A program made the position numbers and the translations under genes. From positions 58,703,234 to 58,767,233 of the forward strand of contig JBCFYV010000001.1 of the NCBI GenBank assembly GCA_039000515.1: DNA of 64,000 nucleotides, in the 5' to 3' direction. Positions 53,741 through 63,820 of the stretch are shown here, one piece after another; within the stretch, counting starts at the first letter, position 1; the number at the start of each line of letters is the position of its first letter. The stretch comes from Timema cristinae. Taxonomy: Eukaryota > Arthropoda > Insecta > Phasmatodea > Timematidae. Under the pieces are notes generated by a model. It searched no databases. It saw only the letters and a program-made list of their open reading frames with translations, and was not told where the DNA came from.

Positions 53741-56660
53741 AGCTTAACACTTAAGATTTATTAGGCACAAAGTACAGTACAGTTTAAATCAATTAGAACT
53801 TTCATCTACGATATCTAAACATTATATCTTTTACTATACTCACTAGACTATTATTTATCATCATGTTCATCAAAGTTTAAAGGCGTTTGCTTAGTTAATA
53901 TTAATTACCTTAGTTCAGTCATTTATTATCTTAAAAAAACACAAGCAAAGTTCAGTCATTTATTACCTTTAAAAATTAGCTTAGTACAGCAAAGTTTGAC
54001 CATTAATTACCTTAAAAAACACACAGTCCATTAATTACATTGGCTAAATTGCTTAGTTAGTGACCGGATTACTAATATTTTTTAGAATTAAACATAGAAC
54101 TATATCAAACTAAATATTTCATGAAAGACCCTCTGCATTCATCCCTACAACCAGTAGCTTTTTTTTTACATCAGAGCGGTTCATATAATTAAAGCAAAAA
54201 AACTTTTTTATTTTAATACAGAGCAATTGTACAATTTTTTAATGAAGCTTATCGCTTAATTATCTTTAAATGAAGCTGGATTATGAAGAAGTTAACAATA
54301 TTTTAAAAAAAAAATCAGTTACTTCATTCGAATATTGAATTAGCCGAAGTTCAAACAATCTTAATTACCTATAAATGAATTACCTTTAAATGAGAATGGA
54401 TTATGACAAAGTTAACAATATTTTTTTAAAAAATCAGTTACTTCATTTGAATATTGAATTAGGCAAAGTTCAAACAATCTTAATTACCTTTAAATGAGGC
54501 TGGATTATGACAAAGTTAACAATATTTTTCTAAAAAAACAGTTACTTCATTTGAATATTGAATTAGCCAAAGTTCAAACGATCTTAATTGCCTTTTCATT
54601 AATTCTTTTACAAGATTCATACATTTAAAAGTTAATTACATTAAACATTTATTTCCTACGGATGCAATTAATCAGGAAAATTCTGATGAGTAAGAATGTG
54701 TACCAATCAGCTTAACACTTAAAGATTTATTAGGCACAAAGTACAGTTTAAATCAATTAGAACTTTCATCTACAATATTTAAACATTATATCTTCTACTA
54801 TACTCACTAGACTATTATTTATCATCATGCTCATCAAAGTTTAAAGGCGTTTGCTTAGTTAATATTAATTACTTTAGTTCAGTCATTTATTTCCTTAAAA
54901 CACAGTTCGACCATTAATTACCTTAAAAACACAAAGTCCATTAATTACTTTTTTAACCAAAGTTCAAACAATCTTAATTACCTTTAAATGAATTACCTTT
55001 AAATGAGGCTGGATTATTAATTACCTTTAAATGAATTACCTTTAAATGAGGTAGGATTATGAAGAAGTTAACAATATTTTTCTAAAAAAAATCAGTTACT
55101 TCATTTGAATATTGAATTAGGCAAAGTTCAAACAATCTTCCTTAAAACAAAGTTCGACCATTAATTACCTTAAAAACACAAAGTCCATTAATTACCTTTT
55201 TAACCGAAGTTCAAACAATCTTAATTACCTTTAAATGAATTACCTTTAAATGAGGCAGGATTATTAATTACCATTAAATGAATTACCTTTAAATGAGGTA
55301 GGATTATGAAGAAGTTAACAATATTTTTCTAAAAAATCAGTTACTTCATTTGAATATTGAATTAGCTAAAGTTCAAACAATCTTCCTTAAAACAAAGTTC
55401 GACCATTAATTACCTTAAAAACACAAAGTCCATTAATTACCTTTTTAACCAAAGTTCAAACAATCTTAATTACCTTTAAATGAATTACCTTTAAATGAGG
55501 CAGGATTATTAATTACCTTTAAATGAAACACAAAGTCCATTAATTACCTTTTTGACCAAAGTTCAAACAATCTTAATTACCTTTAAATGAATTACCTTTA
55601 AATGAGGTAGGATTATTAAGAAGTTAACAATATTTTTCTAAAAAAATCAGTTACTTCATTTGAATATTGAATTAGCTAAAGTTCAAACAATCTTCCTTAA
55701 AACAAAGTTCGACCATTAATTACCTTAAAAACACAAAGTCCATTAATTACCTTTTTAACCAAAGTTAAACAATCTTAATTACCTTTAAATGAGGCAGGAT
55801 TATTAATTACCTTTAAATGAATTGCCTTTAAATGAGGTAGGATTATGAAGAAGTTAACAATATTTTTCTAAAAAATCAGTTACTTCATTTGAATATTGAA
55901 TTAGCCAAAGTTCAAACAATCTTAATTACCTTTTCATTAATTCTTTTACAAGATTCATACATTTAAAAAGTTAATTACATTAAACATTTATTTCCTACGG
56001 ATGCATAGAACTTTCATCTACGATATCTAAACATTATATCTTCCACTATACTCACTAGACTATTATTTACCATCATCCCCATCAAAGTTTAAAGACGTTT
56101 GCTTAGTTAATATTAATTACCTTAAAAACAAAGTCCATTAATTACCTTTAAAAATTAGCTTAGTACAGCAAAGTTCGGTCATCCAATGTTCAAACAATCT
56201 TAATTACCTTTAAATGAGGCTGGATTATGAAGAAGTTAACAATATTTTTCTAAAAATCAGTTACTTCATTTGAATATTGAATTAGCCAAAGTTCAAACAA
56301 TCTTAATTACCATTAAATGAATTACCTTTAAATGAGGATGTAACAAGGAGATTGGTTAAATACACTCTCTTCATCTCCTCCCCTAGTAGGATCGTAAAAG
56401 TTCTGCATGTGTAGATTTAAACCATTCCTAAATCAGTTACTTAATTTGAATATTGAATTAGCCAAAGTTCAAACAATCTTAATTACCTTTAAATGAGGCT
56501 CGATTAAGAAGAAGTTAACAATATTTTTCTAAAAAATCAGTTACTTCATTTGAATATTGAATTAACCAAAGTTCAAACAATCTTAGTTACCTTTAAATGA
56601 ATTACCTTTAAATGAGGCTGTAACAAGGAGATTGGTTAAATACACTCTCTTCAACTCCTC
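53741..56660 (+). repeat. AT-rich higher-order repeat array
   Basis: Short units built on AATTACCTTTAAATGA, GAGGCAGGATTATTAA, GAAGAAGTTAACAATATTTT, CAGTTACTTCATTTGAATAT and CAAAGTTCAAACAATCTT repeat many times. A longer marker (TAGAACTTTCATCTACGATA followed by TCTAAACATTATATCTT) recurs at 53794, 54758 and 56006, so larger blocks of about 964 and 1248 bp are themselves repeated. Another marker (ACAAGATTCATACATTTAAA) is at 54610 and 55948. No coding sequence. Confidence 0.92.
56342..56440 (-). pseudogene. truncated second copy of the 3' end of the neighbouring ORF
   Basis: The sequence from ACAAGGAGATTGGTTAAATA to ACCATTCCT is almost identical to 56625-56707. It contains the last codons and stop of the minus-strand ORF that ends at 56663 (TCGGATCGTAAAAGTTCTGC there, TAGGATCGTAAAAGTTCTGC here). 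It breaks off after about 15 codons into CAGTTACTTAATTTGAATAT of the array. Confidence 0.85.
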
Positions 56661-56662
56661 CC

Positions 56663-57178
56663 CTAGTCGGATCGTAAAAGTTCTGCATGGGTAGATTTAA
56701 ACCATTCCTTAAGTAGTAGAACATTTTCCGTAGCACAAGAATAGAAGCTAGCGTAATGAGTAGTGCACTTGTTTACGTTGTACAGTTTTTTTAGCTTTCT
56801 CAGGGAAGGACATCCAAGTTCGCCTAACTCGAAAAACTCATACTTGTCAGTATCGGAACCTATGAGTTTCTCTACCCAAGTTAACTTCTCCGCTCCTTTG
56901 ATATAGATCGATACTCGTGAGCCGTACCGTTCTAGATGAGGGATTATGGTGGAACGTAGATTCATATATGGTATATCACCCTCACTCCAAGATAGTCCAT
57001 GATGACGAGTTCTTACCCACTCTATATTTTCCCTAGTCGAAACAGAGAGGTTATCCAACTTACACGGCGAAAGAAACTTATAGTTGATTTCCTCGAAATG
57101 TTCAAAATGTAAAACACTCACCTCTTTGAAAACGAATGATATTTCTTCGCCCGAATATCCTTGCACATCGATTAACAT
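56663..57178 (-). CDS. uncharacterised 171-residue protein, candidate viral or mobile-element gene
   Basis: ATG at 57178-57176 is the first after an upstream in-frame TAG; stop at 56663-56665. I do not recognise the protein for certain. It starts MLIDVQGYSGEEISFVFKEV, two strand-like segments with an Asp in the first. It then has WVRTRHHGLSWSEGDIPYMN, ERYGSRVSIYIKGAEKLTWV and ELGCPSLRKLKKLYNV, with 8 Cys/His after residue 125. This order faintly recalls RNase H-like exonuclease folds, with Gln where Glu is usual; that is inference. Similar 'D-x-Q-G-(F/Y)' proteins occur, from memory, in arthropod repeat-rich DNA. Its codons are richer in G+C and CpG than the flanks. Divergent to 57643-58071. 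Confidence 0.7.
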   Translation of the reverse strand: MLIDVQGYSGEEISFVFKEVSVLHFEHFEEINYKFLSPCKLDNLSVSTRENIEWVRTRHHGLSWSEGDIPYMNLRSTIIPHLERYGSRVSIYIKGAEKLTWVEKLIGSDTDKYEFFELGELGCPSLRKLKKLYNVNKCTTHYASFYSCATENVLLLKEWFKSTHAELLRSD

Positions 57179-57642
57179 AGCGAAGCGCTCTAATACGGAA
57201 AAAAGAAGCTACTGTTTGCCGGGATGAATGCAGATGAGTCCGCCTAGAAGTTCAGATCTATATATAGGGAACGTGAGTATATTGTTCATCTCACGCAGAT
57301 GTTCTCGTGTGAAGCGAGTTATCAAGATTCATGTTACTGATGCGAGATAGCTGCGGGGAGGAAGCTGCTTTGTCATAAACTTAGAAATTCATTTAAAAAA
57401 TCCAGAATCAAGATTCTCTACCCTTCCTCGGAGCATACCTTCCAACCCTCCCGCAGGTTCATAATTCAGGAGCTTGTACCCTCTCCGTCGGGATTCTACA
57501 CTTCACGCGCTCCGGCGTCCGTTCAGTCCGATTAGAATCAGAGGTATTATGCAGCTACAAGTCGGTCATATCAAAGTATTTCAGCAACACGCAACCTGCT
57601 CAGAAGATTAGTCTGACTAATCATGAAATCTCTCTGAGACGC
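57179..57642. promoter_or_regulatory. divergent intergenic region with palindromic TATA box
   Basis: CTATATATAG (57258-57267) is a perfect palindrome and can act as a TATA box either way, 80 bp before the minus-strand ATG and about 375 bp before the plus-strand ATG. About 30 bp downstream on + is TTCATCTCACGCAG, which holds an initiator-like TCA. The region is GC-richer than the arrays. The + frame of the next ORF stays open upstream to a TAA at about 57395 without an ATG. Confidence 0.45.
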
Positions 57643-58071
57643 ATGTGCGGTGACCGTATGATCGTCATCAACGAGAAACAAGACGCCGAACTCAAACGGG
57701 TCAATTATCTAGCACCGAGCTGGACGCGTCTTTGTTATGTGTGGGACCTCATCAATGTTGCCATCAACCACCGGGATATGTGGTCGATAACCGTCACACG
57801 CTATTGCAATGATTTTATCGACACACTCGTCGTGGATGTATGCGACACACTAACAGAATCAGCGGATGTCATCAATCTCGAACAGCCTACAGTAGAAACG
57901 CACATCAGAAACCTGGATCTTATCAGTGCTACATGTTATACATGTCAAGTCGTAGGTTTGGAATATTACTTGCTGGATTGTGAACAAAAAATAATTTTAC
58001 TAATGCATCTAAGAGATACTGTAGAAAAACGTATGAACGAATATATGCGGCATTCCTGTAAAAGTGTATAA
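57643..58071 (+). CDS. uncharacterised 142-residue protein, partner of the divergent ORF
   Basis: Unrecognised. ATG at 57643 was chosen because it is the only in-frame ATG before the conserved-looking core. The frame is open for about 80 more codons upstream (ending KISLTNHEISLRR), so the gene may start in an upstream exon or have lost its start. A separate 20-codon ATG frame (57549-57611, MQLQVGHIKVFQQHATCSED) precedes it. The protein is acidic and mostly helical by eye (NYLAPSWTRLCYVWDLINVA, DTLVVDVCDTLTESADVINL) and has seven Cys; no signal peptide or clear membrane span. AATAAA follows at 58133. CpG-rich codons set it apart from the surrounding DNA. Confidence 0.6.
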   Translation: MCGDRMIVINEKQDAELKRVNYLAPSWTRLCYVWDLINVAINHRDMWSITVTRYCNDFIDTLVVDVCDTLTESADVINLEQPTVETHIRNLDLISATCYTCQVVGLEYYLLDCEQKIILLMHLRDTVEKRMNEYMRHSCKSV

Positions 58072-58132
58072 TAACTATTATGTATGATGTCTGTGAAACC
58101 TTTAATATATATCTGTAAAACCTTTAATTTTT

Positions 58133-58138
58133 AATAAA
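58133..58138 (+). promoter_or_regulatory. polyA signal after the + ORF
   Basis: AATAAA 62 bp after the TAA, followed by a T-rich 'ggttttgtaatatcgtgtttt' stretch, the usual arrangement for cleavage. Confidence 0.55.
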
Positions 58139-58189
58139 TATAGGTTTTGTAATATCGTGTTTTATTCATGCAAAACCTTTCTGTCCCCC

Positions 58190-58700
58190 TCACACGTAAA
58201 TACGTGTCTCGACTTGTCGATCTGTCAAACTGGCACCAAACATTAACAGGGTTAATGACCTCTTGTATTAGCTCACGGTTTTAAGGTCACGATCTATTCC
58301 TGTATTGTTGAGCCGCCAAACTGGCACCTGTCTTCATGGAAAAAAACCCATTGCGACATCATTCAAGGTCGTGTCCTGACTTGTCTTGTCGACCCACCAG
58401 ACTGGTGCCTGTCATCAGGGAAAACCCATTACCACATAGAGGGTGGGGGAGGGGTTGCTACACCAGAAAAACCCATTGCCGAGGGAGGATTACCAGAGTT
58501 AATGACATAGCTCACGGTTTCAAGGTCACGATGTATTCCTGTCATGTCGAGCCACCAAACTGGTGCGCCAATCATCAGGGAAAACCCATTGCGACATAAA
58601 TCAAGGTCACGATATATTCTTGTCCCGACTTGACTTGTTGACCCACCAAACTGACGCCTGTCATCAGGGAAAACCCATTACCACATAGGGGGTGGGGGGA
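58190..58700 (+). repeat. GC-richer higher-order repeat (CATCAGGGAAAACCCATT)
   Basis: Modules TGTCATCAGGGAAAACCCAT, AAGGTCACGATNTATTCCTG, 'gagccaccaaactgg' and ACCACATAGGGGGTGGGG recur in order. Large blocks start near 58198, 58405 and 58640, and the pair 58260-58440 and 58505-58700 are copies of each other. Not protein coding; the 87-codon frame at 58336 is a repeat shadow. Confidence 0.85.
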
Positions 58701-59247
58701 GAAGGGTTGCGACACATACCTCTAAGGAGGGTAGTGAGGGGAAGTGAAAGGGGTTTCAAGGCAGGTTTCACACTCTTCGCTACGCTGCCATCAGGAGAGC
58801 TTCGTGCTCCGTGTTCCTTCTGATGACGATGGAGGAACGCCTGACGCCGTGGACTGCACACATATAAATAAATTAAGAACTCCAACCTACCATCCCAATC
58901 CTACCCAGACATAAATAACCAATGAAAATAAATAAAAAAGCAATGAAAATACATAAATTACCATTGATCACAAATTAAATAGCAATGAGTATACATAAAA
59001 AACAAATAAAAGAATAATACGTATACAAGTACCAACATGTTTGGAACAAGAACCAACATGTCAGGAACACTGAAAAGGGAATCAGGGTTGGGAGATGGGT
59101 TGTGAGATGGGGAGGGGTAAAACCAACAGCCAATCAGAGAGCGAGGGGGGCGTGGTAACGTTATCAAATTCAACCAATCCTGGCCTGTACACAGGTGGGC
59201 CACCCAATTACTTATATGTCCTAGAATCCTAATGTCTCTATTGCTGG
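58701..59247. other. spacer, nothing recognised
   Basis: A GC-richer patch at 58770-58860 reads open on - (73 codons) without motifs I can assign; the rest is AT-rich. Confidence 0.4.
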
Positions 59248-59640
59248 CAGTGGCGCAGGAACGGGGGGTACGGAGGTAAATTTTACCCCCTAAAGATTGA
59301 GGGGGTAAATGTATCATCTTTACCCCTCCCCTCCCAAATAATATAGTAAAACATTTAAATAGTGTAAAGATCTTGATAGAAAGATACAAAGTTCACACTA
59401 AGGTAATATAGTAAGAATAAAATGTGCTTGGAGCACATACTGTTTAAAAACTCATATAGTTACATCAGCTACTGCAGAAAGAAGTTTTTCAATGCTTATA
59501 CGATTAAAAAACTATTTTCCCTTCACGATGAGGCAACGTAGACTCAATCACCTGTGTCTGTTTAATGCACACCCTGAATGGCTTAACAAATTTGAAAATT
59601 GCAAAACTAGTTAGTAGTTCTATAGATAGTAATGAATATA
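59248..59640 (+). mobile_element. internally deleted hAT transposon with C-terminal dimerisation block
   Basis: A hAT-like end CAGTGGCGCAGGAACGGGGG begins at 59248. At 59455-59614 the + frame reads TSATAERSFSMLIRLKNYFP and TMRQRRLNHLCLFNAHPEWL and ends at TAG. 'TAERSFSxLxRiKxYLRxTM' is the hallmark of the hAT dimerisation domain in ZMYM/TTF-type elements. The rest of the transposase is gone; a right terminal repeat was not found. Confidence 0.8.
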
Positions 59641-59939
59641 GGGCAAAGGTGTATAGAAGCCTACTTTAATTTATGGTTGTTCATAATTTTAAGTTGAACC
59701 ACATCAGTTATATTTTCTCTTAATTTGTGTGTATTATTATTATTATTGGTATGATTAAAATAAATTAGAAAAATGCACAATGGGACCATTAATTACAGGT
59801 ATCCCACGTTATACGTGATATCACTTTATGCGTTTTCACTACAACGTGATTAAAAGATAAAAAATATTGCATGGTTGGCTGTAATTTCGCAGTCACCTTG
59901 TATGTTGATGACGTGATATTGTGCGTTCACACTAGGTCC
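59641..59939. other. spacer, nothing recognised
   Basis: AT-rich with a short ATT run. Confidence 0.45.
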
Positions 59940-61200
59940 GTGAAGTTGGCAGCACCACTAACGGCACAAATTCTGAAACCTATGCCAATATTTAGTGCTG
60001 AATTTGTGCCACAAGAATATCCTATCCCCATAATTTGTGCCGCCATAGTTTTTGTGAAAACTTCAAAAAACTGTGGGTGCTGCCAACTTCACGTAGCAGT
60101 ACCCATAACGGCACAAATTCTGAAACCTATTCCAATATTTAGTGCTGAATTTGTGCCACCAGAATATCCTATCCCCATAATTTGTGCCGCCATAGTTTTC
60201 ATGAAAACACAAAAAAAACAGTGGGTGCTGCTGGCAGCACCCATAACAGCACAAATTCTGAAACCTATGCCAATATTTAGTGCTGAATTTGTGCCACAAG
60301 AATATCCTATCCCCATAATTTGTGCCACCATAGTTTTTGTGAAAACTTAAAAAAAACTCTGGGTTCTGCCAACTTCACGTCTCTAGTAGGCCGTTGTTTC
60401 ATTGCTTTTCACCCTTTCGATACATTATGCTGACCACACGTTTCTCTCTTTGAATGCGTATTCAAAACAGGGGTGGGAAAATGTTTGGTTGTAGAAGTCC
60501 CAATGTCCGAGGTCCGTGAGGTTGGCAACACCACTAACGCATATATTCTGAAACCTATGCCAATATTTTGTGCTGAATTTGTGGCACAATAATATCCTAT
60601 CCACATAATTGGTTCCGCCGTAGTTTTTGTGAAAACTTCAAAAAACTTTGGGTGCTGCCAGCATCACGTAGCAGCACCCATAACGGAACAAATTCTGAAA
60701 CCAAGGCCAATATTTAGTGCTGAATATGTGCCACAATAATATTCTATCCCCATAATTTGTGTCGCCATAGTTTTTGAGAAAACTTAAAAAAAACTCTGGG
60801 TGCTGCCAACTTAACGTAGCAGCACCCATAACGGCACAAATTCTAAAACCTATGCCAATATTTAGTGCTTAATTTGTGCCACAAGAATATACTATCCCCA
60901 TAATTTGTGCCGCAATATTTTTCGTGAAAACACCAAAAAACACAGTGGGTGTTGCTGGCAGTACCCATAACGGCACAAATTTTGAAACCTATGCCAATAT
61001 TTAGTGCCGAATTTGTGCCACAAGAATATCCTATCACCATAATTTGTGCCGCCATAGTTTTCGAGAAAACGCAAAAAAAAAAACGTGGCGGCTGCTGCTG
61101 GCAGCACCCGTAACGGAATTAATTCTTAAACCTTTACTAATATTTAGTGATAAATTTGTGCCGCAAGAATATCTTACTCTAATAATTTTTAACCCCATAG
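59940..61200 (+). repeat. ~145-bp satellite (CGGCACAAATTCTGAAACC)
   Basis: Unit markers (acGGCACAAAttctgaaacc) fall at 59961, 60108, 60246, 60537, 60683, 60831, 60970 and 61113, so periods are 138-148 bp, with one 291-bp gap filled by foreign sequence (60365-60510). Each unit has GCCAATATTTAGTGCTGAAT, TTGTGCCACAAGAATATCCT and ATCCCCATAATTTGTGCC. Because two successive periods are multiples of three, the first units give a 159-codon repeat frame, not a gene. Confidence 0.93.
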
Positions 61201-62680
61201 TTCCATGAAAACATCATAAAACGATAAGTTGTGTTAACATCAAGTTGTATTCAGAACTGGCCAGCCCTCACTTCAAGGCCGACCCTAGTTTCTCCCGCCT
61301 GTACACTCTGTGACGTCATACTTCTATCCAACTGGGGTCCACGATAATTGAGGCTGCATCATATATTTATGATCATAGATGAAAAAAAGAAATCTGGCGC
61401 TTGATCATTACATAGATGAAATAATTTTTTAAATACACTCTTTTCTTTGAACATCTAATGTTGTTTGTTTTTTCAAAATTTTTAAATAATTTATAAAAAT
61501 GATCCCATTTTATTTATTAGTTGTAGGATTGATAATTGTGTACGCCTAAGGCTAGATGAAGACTAATTTGAGGGACTGTATTTCTAGATGTTATAGTTTG
61601 CAATGAAGCAATATTTTACCAATATTTTACTAAAATATAGATTTAAAAAATTTATTTCTTTACCATCGGTAAAAATTATGAAGCACTATGTTTAGATTGC
61701 AAATGTGAATACATAGCACTGCCATGTGCTGAGTTTGTACCACAATTCTCAAATTATGTTCTGCCATAATTTTCGTTTAAACACATTCAAGCTTTGGGCG
61801 CTGCTAAATTCTTAAACCTATTCAAATATGTAGTGCTCAATTTGTGCCCAAAATATTGCACATTCCCGTAATTTGTGCCCTTAGCCCGCAATAGTGTTCG
61901 TAAAATTATTCAAACACGTTTGGTGCTGCTAACTTAGCATAGTATTATCACTAAATTAATGGCACAAATTTCTTAGTTTTACCATAAATACATCCAACTA
62001 CTTTTATTTGTGACCTCATACTTTTCTTGATAATATTAAAATATTGTAGATGCGGCTGGTAGCACCATCAACAGTACAAAATCTGATACCGATGCCAACA
62101 GTGAATACCAAATTTTAGTCGTAAAGAATATCCCACACCTATTGTTTGTGTCGCCATAGTTTTCATGAAAATACAAGTGGCCTCATGTTAAAATTAAGGA
62201 AGGTCGTTTAGAGGAAGTGAGCTCACATTAGCGTGGAGTGTGTGTGTTGTGTGTAAAAGGGGGTGGGGAGATGTGATAAATCACAATAAATGTTCAAAAC
62301 CACCTGGCTAAGATTCATGCCTTGTACTCACAGTCATCAGCAATCAGTATATCAGTGTATCAGTATGACTCCTTTTAAACCATGCGAACGCTGATGCAGA
62401 AAACCCCTTTCTTTCAAATAAGCTTCTAGTCTTATCTGATATCACCTCCAATGTTACACATTTGAGAAACACGTGAGGATATTTAGTGCTCAAGTAATTT
62501 TTGTGTGAATAGTTGGCATTTTAATAGTTTTCGTAAAAATGACAGAAAACTTTCGTTAGCTACCAGCAGCAGTTTAATAGCACAAATTACGAAAATGTTG
62601 CCAGTAATATTTGCTGAATTTGTGGTTCAAAAACCCATTTTCATAGTTGGTGCTATCTTAATTTGCCATAAAACGCTTTA
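61201..62680 (+). repeat. decayed continuation of the ~145-bp satellite
   Basis: Recognisable scraps of the unit continue at wider spacing: 'gtgctgagtttgtaccac' (about 61725), 'gtgctcaatttgtgcccaaa' (61832), 'atggcacaaatttct' (61961), 'cagtacaaaatctgataccg' (62068), 'atagcacaaattacgaaaat' (62572) and 'atttgctgaatttgtggttc' (62607). The rest is AT-rich; a TGTGTGTTGTGTGT stretch lies near 62240. Confidence 0.6.
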
Positions 62681-63007
62681 ATGTACTACCACCTATTACT
62701 AATACTTGTGTAACCTAAATTTAAAAAAATCTTTAATACAGGTCACAGGATATTATTTATTATTCCTTAGGGTTTGCCACATAAATAAATCAGTTTATAT
62801 ATTGTGCCATAAATGGTTTTGGAGAAAAGAAGAACAAAACTGCTAAGTGAAACATGCAGCACCAACATTCTAAAACTACAAATTATATTAACAACACTAG
62901 TGTCACAAATTAATAATAAAATAGGAATTTGACTTGTATAGTTGTGTTAATATTCTTAATTATTTAAAATAACATGAAAATATTATTGCTTAGTATATTA
63001 ATATCAG
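62681..63007. other. spacer, nothing recognised
   Basis: AT-rich; may hold further eroded satellite. Confidence 0.4.
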
Positions 63008-63273
63008 GGTGACCTGGTGATCTAGAGGTAAGGTGTCAGACTTCTGTGCTGGCAGCCGGGTTCAATCCTCGGTCCCGGCACAGATTTATCTGATTACTAA
63101 ACCCTTCCTTCACCTCTGACATGAATGTGGGGAATGCCAGGCCGTCACCGTGGTTCGGATTCCACGTTAAACTGCAGGTCCTCCATTTCATCTCACAATC
63201 ACCCTACCATTACACTTTAGCGTAAGTGCGTATAATCCGAACGGGTATTAAGACGCGGTGCTAATAATAATAA
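63008..63273 (+). mobile_element. SINE family A, full length
   Basis: GGGTGACCTGGTGATCTAGA, GGGTTCAATCCTCGGTCCCG, GAATGTGGGGAATGCCAGGC, tail CGTATAATCCGAACGGGTAT and (TAA)n. A 'tatcag' lies on both sides and may be part of the target-site duplication. About 15 bp before GAATGTGG (ACTTCTTGT) are missing compared with 19602. Confidence 0.9.
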
Positions 63274-63304
63274 TTAGTATCAGCTCATATTTTCTCATGT
63301 ACAA

Positions 63305-63325
63305 GATTGTGTGTGTGTGTGTTTG
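63305..63325. repeat. (GT)n microsatellite
   Basis: About ten GT dinucleotides with one TTT interruption. Confidence 0.85.
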
Positions 63326-63539
63326 TCCAGTGTGGTGCTTACACAAGCTGCAAGAGTCGGCACATTCACACAAAGGAACTGTTGATAAACGCTTTAGGGG
63401 TGGCCAAAGGGTGAGGCAGAGAAATACATTCATCACTAACTTTTGTCAAGACTTCGAGATATTTCATGTACACCAAAAGGATGTTTGATCTATTTTATTT
63501 ACAAACCATTTTCAATTGTAAGATATACTTTTGGGATGT

Positions 63540-63770
63540 AACTCTAACAATAAACTGAGCCCCCAATAATGGGGAGATCAGGATTCTAATTTAATTCAGG
63601 TGTATTGAGGGTGTTCGTTTCTAAATAATTGTTTTATACTCTCCCCAACGCAAATTCATATACACTTCCTATAAATTCAACCTCTCTCATTTTTAACACA
63701 TTAATAGAATTAGTAGGGCCTACATACGCATATAGCCCGAATAATTATTATTATTACTATCATCATTTTA
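63540..63770 (+). mobile_element. degenerate SINE family B
   Basis: ACTCTCCCCAACGCAAATTC and ATACACTTCCTATAAATTCA match the family B body and CATATAGCCCGAATAATTAT the tail; the head is eroded. Confidence 0.6.
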
Positions 63771-63820
63771 ATTTTCTTAACTATCGTGTTAGCCAACAGT
63801 CACAAGAGTCACATAACATC

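Noticed and set aside
58336..58885. ORFs over the CATCAGGGAAAACCC repeats
   Set aside because: Frames follow the repeat unit and have no conserved protein features.
59871..60350. 159-codon repeat protein
   Set aside because: It exists only because two successive satellite periods (147 and 138 bp) are multiples of three; the opposite strand is equally open.
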